Positions 1-12,510 of a DNA stretch of 64,000 nt are shown piece after piece (position 1 is the stretch's first letter; the number at the start of each line of letters is the position of its first letter). A program made the translations under genes and the position numbers. The notes under the pieces were generated by a model, which was not told where the DNA came from, searched no databases, and was given only the letters and a program-made list of their open reading frames with translations. The stretch is from Panopea generosa (Eukaryota > Mollusca > Bivalvia > Adapedonta > Hiatellidae), in contig CM055908.1 in the NCBI GenBank assembly GCA_029582155.1, positions 18,701,406-18,765,405 on the forward strand. Reading direction: 5' to 3'.

Positions 1-1398
1 GTTACACTTTTGAGCAAGCCGTGTTCTACTCTACGGGGCATGTGGATGTTGCACGTTTGAGCAAGCCGTGTTCTACTCTACGGGACAAGTGGATGTTGCA
101 CGTTTGAGCAAGCCGTGTTCTACTCTACGGGGCATGTGGATGTTGCACGTTTGAGCAAGCCGTGTTCTACTCTACGGGACATGTGGGTGTTACAAGTTTG
201 AGCAAGCCGTGTTCTACTCTACGGAGCATGAGGATGTTGCACGTTTGAGCAAGCCGTGTTCTACTCTACGGAGCATGAGGATGTTGCACGTTTGAGCAAG
301 CCGTGTTCTATTCTACGGGGTATGTCGATGTTGCACGTTTGAGCAAGCCGTGTTCTACTCTACGGTACATGTATGTGTTACACGTTTGAGCAAGCCGTGT
401 TCTACTCTACGGGGCATGTGGATGTTGGACGTCTGAGCAAGCCGTGTTCTACTCTACGGGACAAGTGGATGTTGCACGTTTGAGCAAGCCATAGTCTACT
501 CTACGGGGCATGTGGATGCTGCACGTTTGAGCAAGCCGTGTTCTACTCTACGGGGCATGTGGATGTTGCACGTTTGAGCAAGCCGTGTTCTACTCTACGG
601 GGCATGTGGATGTTTCACGTCTGAGCAAGCCGTGTTCTACTCTACGGGGCATGTTGATTTTGCACGTTTGAGCAAGCCTTAGTCTATTCTACGGGACATG
701 TGGATGTTGCACGTCTGAGCAAGCCATAGTCTACTCTACGGAGCATGGGGATGTTGCACGTTTTAGCAAGCCGTGTTCTACTCTACGGGACAAGTTGTTG
801 TTGCACGTTCGATCAAGCCGTGTTCTACTCTACGGAGCATGTGGATGTTGCACGTTCGAGCAAGCCGTGTTTTACTCTATGGGGCATGTGGATGTTGCCA
901 TTTGAGAAAGCCGTGTTCTACTCTATGGGACAAGTTGGTGTTGCACGTTCGAGCAAGCCGTGTTCTACTCTACTGAGCATGTTGATTTTGCACGTTCGAG
1001 CAAGCCGTGTTCTACTCTACGGGGCATGTGGATGTTGCCATTTGAGAAAGCCATGTTCTTCTCTACGGGACATGTGGATGTTGCACGTTTGAGCAAGCCC
1101 TAGTCTACTCTACGGGGCATGTGGATGTTGCACGTTTGAGCTAGCCGTGTTGTACTCTACGGCACAAGTGGATGTTGCACGTTTGAGCAAGCCGTGTTCT
1201 ACTCTTCGGGGCATGTGGATGTAGCACGTTTGAGCAAGCCGTGTTCTACTCACGTTTGAGCAAGTCTTGTTCTACTCTACTGGACATGTGGATGTTGCAC
1301 GTTTGAGCAAGCCATATTTTACTCTACGGGGCATGTGAATGTTGCACGTTTGAGCAAGCCGTGTTCTACTCTACGGGACATGTGGCTGTTGCACGTTT
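1..1398. repeat. 47-bp tandem satellite (about 30 copies, open at left edge)
   Basis: Head-to-tail units of 47 bp built around TTTGAGCAAGCCGTGTTCTA followed by CTCTACGGGGCATGTGGATG. The array is already running at base 1 and stops sharply after the GCACGTTT at 1391-1398. Copies differ by a few substitutions (for example GTGTTC versus ATAGTC), and one copy near 1245-1262 is shortened. Because 47 is not a multiple of three, frames rotate from unit to unit. The open frames over 745-1092 and 1361-1606 are chance products of the repeat, not genes. Confidence 0.95.
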
Positions 1399-2704
1399 CA
1401 TAACTGCTAATGAACGGACTCAATTTAACCTACGAAAAAGAAATAATCCGATATTTCTTTTTCGAATATTGGCTCTGTCCTCCAAAAAGCTCCTGTATCC
1501 GATAGTATTATTAGTATACTTAGTCGTTAAAGCTATGTATCGAGACAGTGTATGTTTTAGTTTGGTGTATATACTAAATAAGTGTGTCAGCAAATGTTTT
1601 TTATAGTACCGTCTTACTGCATAACCATATTTATATGATATCGGTTCTGCACAAGAAGAAGTTCTGGTAAAATGTACTATTTCAACACCATACTACATGG
1701 AAACCAATGTTATGCATATTGTATTTGGTGGTTGTAGTTTGTATATAATTGGATTGTTATATCATACATAAGTATTTATGTACATTTTCTTTGTTTCAAG
1801 TACTGTTGGTGTGTTCATATTCAATTTATTTTTATTAGAAAAGGAGAAGTCTTGTTTTTAACCATTTACACGACTAGTTCCGATTAGAGGAGATACTACT
1901 GTGCAGTGTGACTGATGGGCATTAACCTTGTTTTAAACATAGAACTTTTACCCAAGCTCGATATTCATCCCACCCCCCTTCCTTCAAACAACAGGTTGCA
2001 TACATTAAAACCTAATGTTCTTAAAACTCTAACAATAAAGCTTTGTGTCAAATACGTTTCACAATAAAATAATAAAATATATAATTGCAATATATGGTGA
2101 AACTTTTTCAGTCACTCTATTTACATTTCAATATAGTCAGTTAGCTACGATTGCATCTCAGTTAAGGCTTACATAACTTCTGGCGTTCAACATAACCTGT
2201 TGTTTTAGTTCACGAATGGTTCTTTGTACTCTGTACATTATCTTCAAATGATATGTGGCACGTTCCTTGTTTACAAAATCAAAAACAAACAATGAACATG
2301 TGTGTTATGTAATACAAATTGCTTATAATGTAGATTATAATATATATTTCATGTAACATTTTGATTATTTATAACTTATAACAGACAAAAAACTATATAG
2401 TTTAAGTCTCAATTAAAAATCTGTATTCTGTATACTGTGTTGTGTAATATACAATTATACTGAAATACAAATAAATTATCACAAATAATGTTGCATAAAA
2501 ATGGTGATGCTATACGTACTTGTACTCGATGACTTTATAGAAGCAAGAGCAGGAAATTATAAAATTATTAAATGTCCGACGAGATGAAGGTGAAGATAAA
2601 TTTCCGGCAACCTTTTACGTTTTTACCGCTTAAGCGGTGTCATGCAATCAACAAATCGTTCTGGACATTGCAGAATCACACAGAAAGTTGTCATTGCCAA
2701 CAGT

Positions 2705-2825
2705 AAATGGGGCGGTGGTGAAATGAAGCGTGTTGGCCGATCACGCTAAAGATTGCGGGTTCTATCCAAAACTAAAAACAGAGACAACACTCAACACCCG
2801 GTGTACCCAAGAAACAGACACAAAA
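2705..2825 (+). repeat. diverged tRNA-derived SINE (family C)
   Basis: The segment reads GTGTTGGCCGATCACGCTAAAG then TTGCGGGTTCTATCC, an A-box/B-box pair matching the clearer copy at 40896-41033 (GTGTTGGCCGCTCACGCC ... GCAGGTTCGATCC). The body after it (CCGGTGTACCCAAGAAA) resembles the GGTTCTACCCAGGAAG of other copies. It is old and truncated, so the boundaries are approximate. Confidence 0.5.
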
Positions 2826-3790
2826 GAAATTGATTTAGGTGTTCACCTTACTTCGCAGCTGATCTAAAATCAATCAATATTAACGAATCTACAAACATAC
2901 AGTTTACTGCAGAATTTAATTGTTTTCCTTTGCACAGGCATGACGTTATTGTGGCGATGAAAAACAGAAGAAAATGTTATCGATGTTTTTTTATTAAATA
3001 AACATGGGAACTGGTTTAATAGGTCAGCAATTTGACACAATTTGCGATTATTCTAAACTGTGCAGTTAACCCTCTATAGATGAATGACAGTAATGCAGGA
3101 TTACATAGCATGACATAATGCAATTAAAAAAACAACTATGTTACTTTTGTTATAATTGCAAAACAAAATTTGATAATAAAATGTAATAACATTTATTTTC
3201 ATGGTTGCTGCCAGCGTTATTCCTTTCCGTCTTAAAACAATGTAACGTAAGACATATAGGTCTGAATACATCAACATACTACAAACAAATCTACAAACAG
3301 AATATACATTTTGTATGCAAAACGTTTCTTATAAAAATCGCCATTGACTAATTTGACTACAATGTGAAAACGACATATACCATAATAATAACAAATAAGT
3401 ATAAAACGAAACACACCCACCACAACATAAACATAAATACTACATGATATCTGATATCATTTATGTATTACATGATACAATTCCCACACCTTTGTGTGTT
3501 CACATTCACAAACAGTTTCTTACAGTCACTAAACGTTGTCTATAAAATATGATCAAAATATGTATTAGAAATATATAAATAATAAATGTTGAACGCTGCG
3601 TGACAAATAACATGAAAACATTATGAATCACTTTAACTTTAATATACAAGATGCAGTGGACAAAATTTCTAACCATCACTTGTTGTATGTTACATTGGAA
3701 GCAAACAAAAATATGCATCTAATCAATATTTAAAACAATCATTGAAAATTAACGAGTTCGTAACAGTATTGATTAATTATAGTCACTCAC

Positions 3791-3922
3791 ATAATAGCAA
3801 AAAGTCACAAAATCCCCAACGGCGTTGCAATATTTCAACATTTCGCGTACCCCTCCACCCCTTGTGATAACAACAGCATGGCACCCCGCTGTCATGGCCA
3901 CAGTGTATCGCTGATGATACTG
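3791..3922 (-). CDS. candidate internal coding exon, unknown protein
   Basis: On the minus strand a 132-nt segment is bounded by a good acceptor (AATATTTTACAG, exon from 3922) and a consensus donor (GTGAGT from 3790). Read from phase 0 it is open throughout for 44 codons: it starts QYHQRYTVAMTAGC, has a central HAVVITRGGGVREML, and ends VGDFVTFCYY. It enters and leaves in phase 0. The composition is protein-like in this frame, unlike the +1 frame that gives a longer but unstructured ORF over 3783-4004. I do not recognise the family. The hydrophobic strand followed by RGGG could suit a nucleotide-binding or Rossmann-type loop, but that is a guess. The nearest compatible minus-strand exon in the window is at 27017-27200. 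Confidence 0.4.
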
Positions 3923-4582
3923 CTGTAAAATATTCTTTACCCATGTCTGACCAGTTGACCAACATTATGTTGTTGAAGATAGCTGTTTCTGAGAACATCT
4001 CCAATAAACAACCACACGAAAAACGACTTTACCATATGTGTTGTCTGCTTTAAAGTTTCTTAAGATGCATGGGCAGAGTATACCACCTTCCAGAAATATT
4101 TTCCATTAAAATATCAATTATTCATATTTGTTTTCTTGATAATGGACATGAGTCAATAGTGGGTAAAAGTGAATGCGTTCTGGTTTAATATAGATAAACA
4201 CGTTTTAATAAATATTTGAATTTTTTTTATTTCTATACAAAATGTGTAATTCTGGTATCATATCCACATTCATTTTCAATTGAACTAGCAGAACTTCATA
4301 AATAGCATCGTGGAGTTTAATATCCATCTGTCACAGTTTTCGTTTTGTTCGTTAATTTACCGTCTGCTACTCTTATAAGCGCGAGTATGTTTTAACCTTT
4401 GAACTCAAATGATTTAGTATTGTACAATTTACATATATTTTATTGGTATTGAGAATGGCTGGGATATTTCGTTTTGCTGTTTTCATCTAACCTATGATAT
4501 TGGCTTTGTGGACTATTCTAATTCAAAGAGTTTTCTTGAGACTGACATATTGCACACGACATGGACGTTATTTCTTTAATAA

Positions 4583-7500
4583 TGTTTATTTAACAACTTG
4601 AAGTGTATATAATGCAAAGATTACCACGGTACATATAGAACATCTATGTCCAGTATGCAATACGTTATTTGGTATTGATTCTATCGAACTGTTTAGTTAA
4701 CATCTTGAATTGTATATAGTCATATATCAACACGGTACATATAGAACATCCATGTCCAGTATGTAATACGTTATTGGGTATAGATTCATGCGAACTGTTT
4801 ATTTAACAACTAGAATTGTATATAGTCATATATCAACACGGTACATATAGAACATCCATGTCCAGTATGTAATACGTTATTGGGTATAGATTCATGCGAA
4901 CTGTTTATTTAACAACTTGAATTGTATATAGTCATATATCAACACGGTACATACAGAACATCCATGTCCAGTATGCAATACGTTATTTAGTATTGATTCA
5001 TGCGAACTGTTTATTTAACAACTTGAATTGTATATAGTCATATATCAACACTGTACATATAGAACATCCATGTCCAGTATGCAATACGTTATTTAGTATT
5101 GATTCATGCGAACTGTTTATTTAACAACTTGAATTGTATATAGTCATATATCAACACGGTACATACAGAACATCCATATCCAGTATGTAATACGTTATTG
5201 GGTATAGATTCATGCGAACTGTTTTTTTAACAACTTGAATTGTATATAGTCATATATCAACACTGTACATATAAAACATCCATGTCCAGTATGCAATACG
5301 TTATTTAGTATTGATTCATACGAACTGTTTATTTAACAACTTGAATTGTATATAGTCATATATCAACGCGGTACATATAGAACATCCATGTCCAGTATGC
5401 AATACGTTATTTAGTATTGATTCATGCGAACTGTTTATTTAACAACTTGAATTGTATATAGTCATATATCAACGCGGTACATGTATGACATCCATGTCCA
5501 GTATGCAATACGTTATTTAGTATTGATTCATGCGAACTGTTTATTTAACAACTTGAATTGTATATAGTCATATATCAACACGGTACATATAGAACATCCA
5601 TGTCCAGTATGCAATACGTTATTTAGTATTGATTCATGCGAACTGTTTATTTAACAACTTGAATTGTATATAGTCATATATCAACGCGGTACATATATGA
5701 CATCCATGTCCAGTATGCAATACGTTATTTAGTATTGATTCATGCGAACTGTTTATTTAACAACTTGAATTGTATATAGTCATATATCGACACTGTACAT
5801 ATAGAACATCCATGTCCAGAATGCAATACGTTATTTGGTATTGATTCAATCGAACTGTTTAGTAAACAACTTGAATTGTATATAGTCATATATCAACACG
5901 GTACATATAGAACATCCATGTCCAGTATGTAATACGTAATTTGGTATTGATTCATTCGAAATGTTTATTTAACAATTTGAATTGTATATAATTCATATAT
6001 CAACACGGTACAAATAGAACATCCATGTCCAGTATGCAATACGTTATTTAGTATTGATTCATGCGAACTGTTTATTTAACAACTTGAATTGTATATAGTC
6101 ATATATCAACACTGTACATATAGAACATCCATGTCCAGAATGCAATACGTTATTGGGTATAGATTCATGCGAACTGTTTATTTAACAACTTGAATTGTAT
6201 ATAGTCATATATCAACACTGTACATACAGAACATCCATGTCCAGTATGCAATACGTTATTTGGTATAGATTCATTCGAAATGTTTATTTAACAACTTGAA
6301 TTGTATATATCATATATCAACACTGTACATATAGAACATCTATGTCCAGTACGTAATACGTTATTTGGTATTGATTCATTCGAACTGTTTATTTAACAAC
6401 TTGAATTGTATATAGTCATATATCAACACTGTACATATAGAACATCCATGTCCAGTATGCAATACGTTATTTAGTATTGATTCATGCGAACTGTTTAGTA
6501 AACAACTTGAATTGTATATAGTCATATATCAACACTGTACATATAGAACATCCATGTCCAGTATGTAATACGTTATTTAGTATTGATCCCATCGAACTGT
6601 TTATTTAACAACTTTAATTGTATATAGTCATATATCAACACTGTACATATAGAACATCCATGTCCAGTATGCAATACGTTATTTAGTATTGATTCATGCG
6701 AACTGTTTATTTAACAACTTTAATTGTATATAGTCATATATCAACACTGTACATATAGAACATCCATGTCCAGAATGCAATACGTTATTTGGTATTGATT
6801 CAATCGAACTGTTTAGTAAACAACTTGAATTGTATATAGTCATATATCAACACGGTACATACAGAACATCCATGTCCAGAATGCAATACGTTATTTGGTA
6901 TAGATTCATGCGAACTGTTTATTTAACAACTTGAATTGTATATAGTCATATATCAACACTGTACATATAGAACATCCATGTCCAGAATGCAATACGTTAT
7001 TTGGTATTGATTCAATCGAACTGTTTAGTAAACAACTTGAATTGTATATAGTCATATATCAACACGGTACATACAGAACATCCATGTCCAGTATGCAATA
7101 CGTATTTGGTATAGATTCATGCGAACTGTTTATTCAACAACTTGAATTGTATATAGTCATATATCAACACGGTACATAAAGAACATCTATGTCCAGTATG
7201 TAATACGTTATTTGGTATTGATTCATTCGAAATGTTTATTCAACAACTTGAATTGTATATAGTCATATATCAACACGGTACATATAGAACATCCATGTCC
7301 AGAATGCAATACGTTATTTGGTATTGATTCAATCGAACTGTTTAGTAAACAACTTGAATTGTATATAGTCATATATCAACACGGTACATATAGAACATCC
7401 ATGTCCAGAATGCAATACGTTATTTGGTATAGATTCATTCGAAATGTTTATTTAACAACTTGAATTGTATATAGTCATATATCAACACTGTACATATAGA

Positions 7501-9253
7501 ACATCCATGTCCAGTATGCAATACGTTATTTGGTATAGATTCATTCGAAATGTTTATTTAACAACTTGAATTGTATATAGTCATATATCAACACGGTACA
7601 TATAGAACATCCATGTCCAGTATGCAATACGTTATTTGGTGTTGATCCCATCGAACTGTTTATTTAACAACTTGATTTGTATATAGTCATGTATCAACAC
7701 GGTACATAAATGACATTCATGTCCAGTATGTAATACGTTTTTGGGTATAGATTCATGCGAACTGTTTATTTAACAACTTGAATTGTATATAGTCATATAT
7801 CAACACGGTACATATAGAACATCCATGTCCAGTATGCAATACGTTATTTAGTATTGATTCATGCGAACTGTTTATTTAACAACTTGAATTGTATATAGTC
7901 ATATATCAACACGGTATATATATGACATCCATGTCCAGTATGCAATACGTTATTTGGTATTGATTCTATCGAACTGTTTAGTTAACAACTTGAATTGTAT
8001 ATAGTCATATATCAACACTGTACATACAGAACATCCATGTCCAGTATGTAATACGTTATTGGGTATAGATTCATGCAAACTGTTTATTTAACAACTTGAA
8101 TTGTATATAGTAATATATCAACACGGTACATATAGAACATCCATGTCCAGTATGCAATACGTTATTTAGTATTGATTCATGCGAACTGTTTATTTAACAA
8201 CTTGAATTGTATATAGTCATATATCAACACGGTATATATATGACATCCATGTCCAGTATGCAATACGTTATTTGGTATTGATTCTATCGAACTGTTTAGT
8301 TAACAACTTGAATTGTATATAGTCATATATCAACACTGTACATACAGAACATCCATGTCCAGTATGTAATACGTTATTGGGTATAGATTCATGCAAACTG
8401 TTTATTTAACAACTTGAATTGTATATAGTAATATATCAACACGGTACATATAGAACATCCATGTCCAGTATGCAATACGTTATTTGGTATTGATTCATTC
8501 GAACTGTTTATTTAACAACTTGAATTGTATATAGTCATATATCAACACTGTACATATAAAACATCCATGTCCAGTATGCAATACGTTATTGGGTATAGAT
8601 TCATTCGAACTGTTTATTTAACAATTTGAATTGTATATAATTTATATATCAACACGGTACATATAGAACATCCATGTCCAGTATGTAATTCGTTATTGGG
8701 TATAGATTCATGCGAACTGTTTATTTAACAACTTGAATTGTATATAGTCATATATCAACACTGTACATACAAAACATCCATGTCCAGTATGTAATACGTT
8801 ATTTGGTATTGATTCATTCGAACTGTTTATTTAACAACTTGAATTTTATATAGTCATATATCAACACGGTACAAATAGAACATCCATGTCCAGTGTTCGA
8901 TACGTTATTTGGTATTGATTCATTCGAACTGTTTATTTAACAATTTGAATTGAGTATAATTTATAGATTAACACGGTACATATAGAACACCCATGTCCAA
9001 TATGCAATACGTTATTTGGTACTGATCCCATCTAACTGTTTAGTTAACAACTTGAATTGTATATAGTCCATAGATTAACACGGTACATATAGAACATCCA
9101 TGTCCAGTATGTAATACGTTATTTGGTATTGATTCATTCGAACTGTTTATTTAACAACTTGAATTGAATTGTATTGATAGATCAACACGGTACATGTAAA
9201 ACATCGTTGTTCAATATACAATATATTATTTGGTAATGATTCCATCGAACTGT
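4583..9253. repeat. 106-bp satellite array (about 44 copies)
   Basis: The unit is 106 bp (for example AACAAC starts at 4805 and 4911). It contains ATTGTATATAGTCATATATC, AACACGGTACATATAGAAC, ATCCATGTCCAGTATGCAAT and ACGTTATTTAGTATTGATTC. Edge copies (4583-4690 and about 8940-9253) are clearly more diverged than internal ones, as expected if unequal exchange homogenises the middle. Variant positions recur across copies: CACGG/CACTG, TATTTAG/TATTGGG, ATTCATGCG/ATTCAATCG/ATCCCATCG. No coding potential. Confidence 0.97.
7911..8546. repeat. 318-bp higher-order duplication inside the 106-bp satellite
   Basis: A diagnostic variant, CACGGTATATATATGACATC, occurs at about 7909 and again 318 bp later at about 8227. 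It is followed both times by the same series of variants (TTCTATCGAACTGTTTAGTT, then CACTGTACATACAG, then ATTCATGCAAACTG, then ATATAGTAATATATC). 318 is exactly three monomers, so a trimer block was duplicated recently. Confidence 0.85.
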
Positions 9254-9845
9254 AAAACTGAAATAGATTCTAAGTTGTAACCTTAAACTGAAAGGATAAG
9301 GAAACGCCGGTTGAATTTCAGAGCAAGATTATCAAGTATTGTAAGTTATAATTTCAGTTTTAGAATATTTATGTTATGGGTTTTTTATTAATGATTTTGC
9401 CAATGTGATATTATGTGTGTTATGAGATACCTGTAAATACATATACTAAAACTGTTGTCATCGCCGACAATAGTTCGAAACCGTGGCTCATCAATCGGCG
9501 TTTCTTTATTATTTCAGTACATTTAAGGCCATATCAGTTTTGCCCTTAGTGAATGGGAGACAGAATATGTATAAAACGAAATAACATATCTAAACATGTC
9601 TGACAAAATGTTCGATGCTTGTTAAAAATTATACAGTTGGTTAACCTTACCGTATATATTTTAAAATTCATTAAGGACATTTTACAGAAGATGAAACTCC
9701 GGTGTGTATATATATATGGTGCAAAAGTGTCCAGTTTTGTGTCTCAAAACATATGTTGCCTTTGAAGTTTGATTTAATTTCAATATTATATACTAACCAT
9801 GAAGGCTACGCTAATATTCTTCCAATTATGTGACACATTCTAAAA

Positions 9846-9886
<41 letters not shown>

Positions 9887-10129
9887 TGTGTGTGCCTGTC
9901 CCAAAAATTCATTTATTTGAACGCTTACTAAATTGTGACGTCATTTAAACTTTCCCTGAAGCAACTGGAACGTGTTCGAATGTGTCCCAATCGGAAGAGT
10001 TGCTGGGTTCGTTTTACATACCAGGCAGTATTGTACATTCGAGTAGCTTGAGCGAACTCAATAACCCAAAAGGACTAGAAATAATACGGTATTTCATAGC
10101 CGCCACGCGGCATGTTTCAACGTTTGGTT
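9254..10129. other. unique DNA between satellite and inverted structure
   Basis: No gene recognised. It holds a TG dinucleotide run at 9847-9894. The open frame that runs on to 10257 lies partly in the inverted-repeat arm and resembles no family I know. Confidence 0.5.
9847..9894. repeat. (TG)n microsatellite
   Basis: About 19 uninterrupted TG dinucleotides followed by a degraded tail (TGTCTGTGTGTGCC). Confidence 0.95.
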
Positions 10130-10309
10130 TATTTGTGGAAAATCATTTAATACGTCAGCATGAGTATAGGTCGCTTTTAAAATTGCCGTATGTTCTTGAC
10201 GCATACATATGTTTTAAGCCCTCTAAAAGCACCTACCATTACCCAATGTCTAAATAATGTAGTGAAATGTATTGAAAGCAAGTAAAATTGACACGTTTTC
10301 ATCCGCGCA

Positions 10310-10690
10310 AAGAAAGGCGGTAATGGGCTGGCAGCCTCTAATGACTGCTCACATCACAGTAATGCAATTTTTGGTTCTGAAATCAGATAACGTAATTTAT
10401 CAATAAGATGTAATTTACAGATATCTAATTTCTTCCTAACGTGTTGTTAGTTACATGAAGTATAATGTTCGATGGAGACTATAAGCCGTTTTGCCACAGC
10501 AAACACACTGTTATCAAATTGTACATTTAATATATCGGTCTTAATTATCAATGTAAATATAATTTTCCTGCGTGATTTATAATGCAAAATTATTGGTAAA
10601 TACGTCTTTATCAAGTAATTCAAAAAGTAATCGTTTTTAAGTATTTCCTTTCAAAAGTAGTATAGTTAAATATTCTAAAAAGTGTCATAT
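10310..10690 (+). repeat. dispersed repeat block R, copy 1
   Basis: Contains ACTGCTCACATCACAGTAAT, then AATTTACAGATATCTAATTT, then CGTTTTGCCACAGCAAACAC, and ends AAAAAGTGTCATATCACAT, where the TCACA array begins. The same order of landmarks recurs at 14745-15130 and, in reverse, at 18970-19345 and 24785-25150. Confidence 0.75.
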
Positions 10691-12285
10691 CACATCAAAA
10701 TCATCATATTACACATCACATCGCATCACAAACATCACATTACACATCAAATAACACAAATTTACATCACACAACATCACATCGCACATGTCATCACATC
10801 ACACATCACACCACACATATCACAACATCACATCTTATATCACATCACACAACATCACATCACACCACATCTCACATCACACACCATCACATTACATAAA
10901 ATCACATCACACATCACACAACATTATATCACACATCACATAACATCACATCGCACATGCCATCACATCACACATCACACCACACATCTCACAACACCAC
11001 ATCTCATATCACACACCATCACATTACATAAAATCACATCACACATCACACAACATTATATCACACATCACATAACATCACATCGCACATGCCATCACAT
11101 CACACATCACACCACACATCTCACAACACCACATCTCATATCACACACCATCACATTACATAAAATCACATCACACATCACACAACATTATATCACACAT
11201 CACATAACATCACATCGCACATGCCATCACATCACACATCACACCACACATCTCACAACACCACATCTCATATCACACACCATCACATTACATAAAATCA
11301 CATCACACATCACACAACATTATATCACACATCACATAACATCACATCGCACATGCCTTCACATCACACATCACACCACACATCTCACTACACCACATCT
11401 CATATCACACACCATCACATTACATAAAATCACATCACACATCACACAACATTATATCACACATCACACAACATCACATGGCACATGCCATCACATCACA
11501 CATCACACCACACATCTCACAACACCACATCTCATATCACACACCATCACATTACATAAAATCACATCACACATCACACAACATTATATCACACATCACA
11601 TAACATCACATCGCACATAAAATTAAATCACACATAACATTACACATCACATCACACAACAACATATCACATCACACAACACTATACAGTACCACATCAC
11701 ACATCACATCACACAACATGACATCTAACATGACATCACATCATACCACACAACACACAATATCACATCACACAACATCACATCACATTACATCACATCG
11801 CACAACATTACATCACACATCACTTCACAACATCACATCGTCAACACATCACAAATCGCATAACAACGCATCGCACATCATATCACACATTACATCACAC
11901 ATCACATCTCATCACATCACATAACATCACATTGCACATTACAACTCACCACACAATACCACATCACACATCACATAACATTACACCGCATATCACATCA
12001 TTTATAAGACAACATCACACCACACCACACACCATTACTCCACATCACACAACATCACATCGCATATCACATCACATATTACACAACATCACAGCACACA
12101 ATATTACACCACATCACATCACACATCACACCACATAACATCTAGCCACATATCATATCACACATCACATCACATATCACACAACAACACATCACACATC
12201 ACATAACATCACATCGAACATCTCATCAAAAATCAAACATCATATCGCACATCATATACACCACACCAAACCAAACCAAACAACT
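10686..12285 (+). repeat. TCACA-type satellite with 132-bp higher-order units (left arm)
   Basis: Low-complexity ACATCAC DNA on the plus strand. Between 10885 and about 11620 it is organised into nearly identical 132-bp units, each starting CATCACATTACATAAAATC (10885, 11017, 11149, 11281, 11413, 11545). Because 132 is a multiple of three, a frame stays open for 312 codons (10682-11620). It is His/Thr/Ile-only repeat translation and not a gene. Outside that block the array is irregular. Confidence 0.95.
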
Positions 12286-12510
12286 GAATACCGTGAAAAA
12301 GCAATATGATATATTGATCAATTAATACATGGTGTTCTTCAAAAATAATATTGTTTCCAACGGAACGTTTTTAAAAATGTTGTAGCAGTGAATTCCTTTG
12401 TATACAGATGGCTAGTGAGATAGAAAATATTCCTTTAGCTAGCTTCAACCACCACTTTGAATCAATGCTATCTGACTAGACGGAGATTAGCCGAAGTCGC
12501 GTTAGTAAAC

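Larger units (their letters stand above)
1399..4582. other. AT-rich intergenic or intronic DNA
   Basis: No tandem structure and no long conserved frame. The only items I can support are a weak tRNA-derived SINE relic at about 2705-2825 and an exon-like segment at 3791-3922, listed separately. Short open frames such as 3506-3718 have no recognisable domain. Confidence 0.6.
10130..12510 (+). repeat. left arm of a large imperfect inverted repeat
   Basis: This arm is the reverse complement of about 17055-19530. Matching landmarks: AGCACCTACCATTA at about 10228 pairs with TAATGGTAGGTGCT at about 19423; the AAAATTGACACGTTTTCATC / GGCGGTAATGGGCTGGCAGC block at 10283-10340 pairs with 19320-19380; ACGGAGATTAGCCGAAGTCG at about 12480 pairs with CGACTTCGGCTAATCTCCGT at about 17071. 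A pentanucleotide-type array lies in the same place in both arms. No transposase frame is present, so I read it as a non-autonomous element with long inverted ends, or as two inverted copies of one element. Confidence 0.8.

Noticed and set aside
745-1606. Frames of up to 115 codons over the 47-bp satellite
   Set aside because: Unit length is not a multiple of three; frames are rotated repeat translations with no conservation.
4583-9253. Possible CRISPR-like array because of regular spacing
   Set aside because: There are no unique spacers; the whole 106 bp repeats, and the window is eukaryotic.
9982-10257. 91-codon plus-strand frame
   Set aside because: It begins at a GTG, partly overlaps the inverted-repeat arm, its counterpart in the right arm is not open in the same way, and no domain is recognisable.
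10682-11620. 312-codon open frame rich in His, Thr and Ile
   Set aside because: It is the translation of a TCACA-type satellite; the 132-bp unit is a multiple of three, which keeps the frame open. No initiation context, domain or splice structure.
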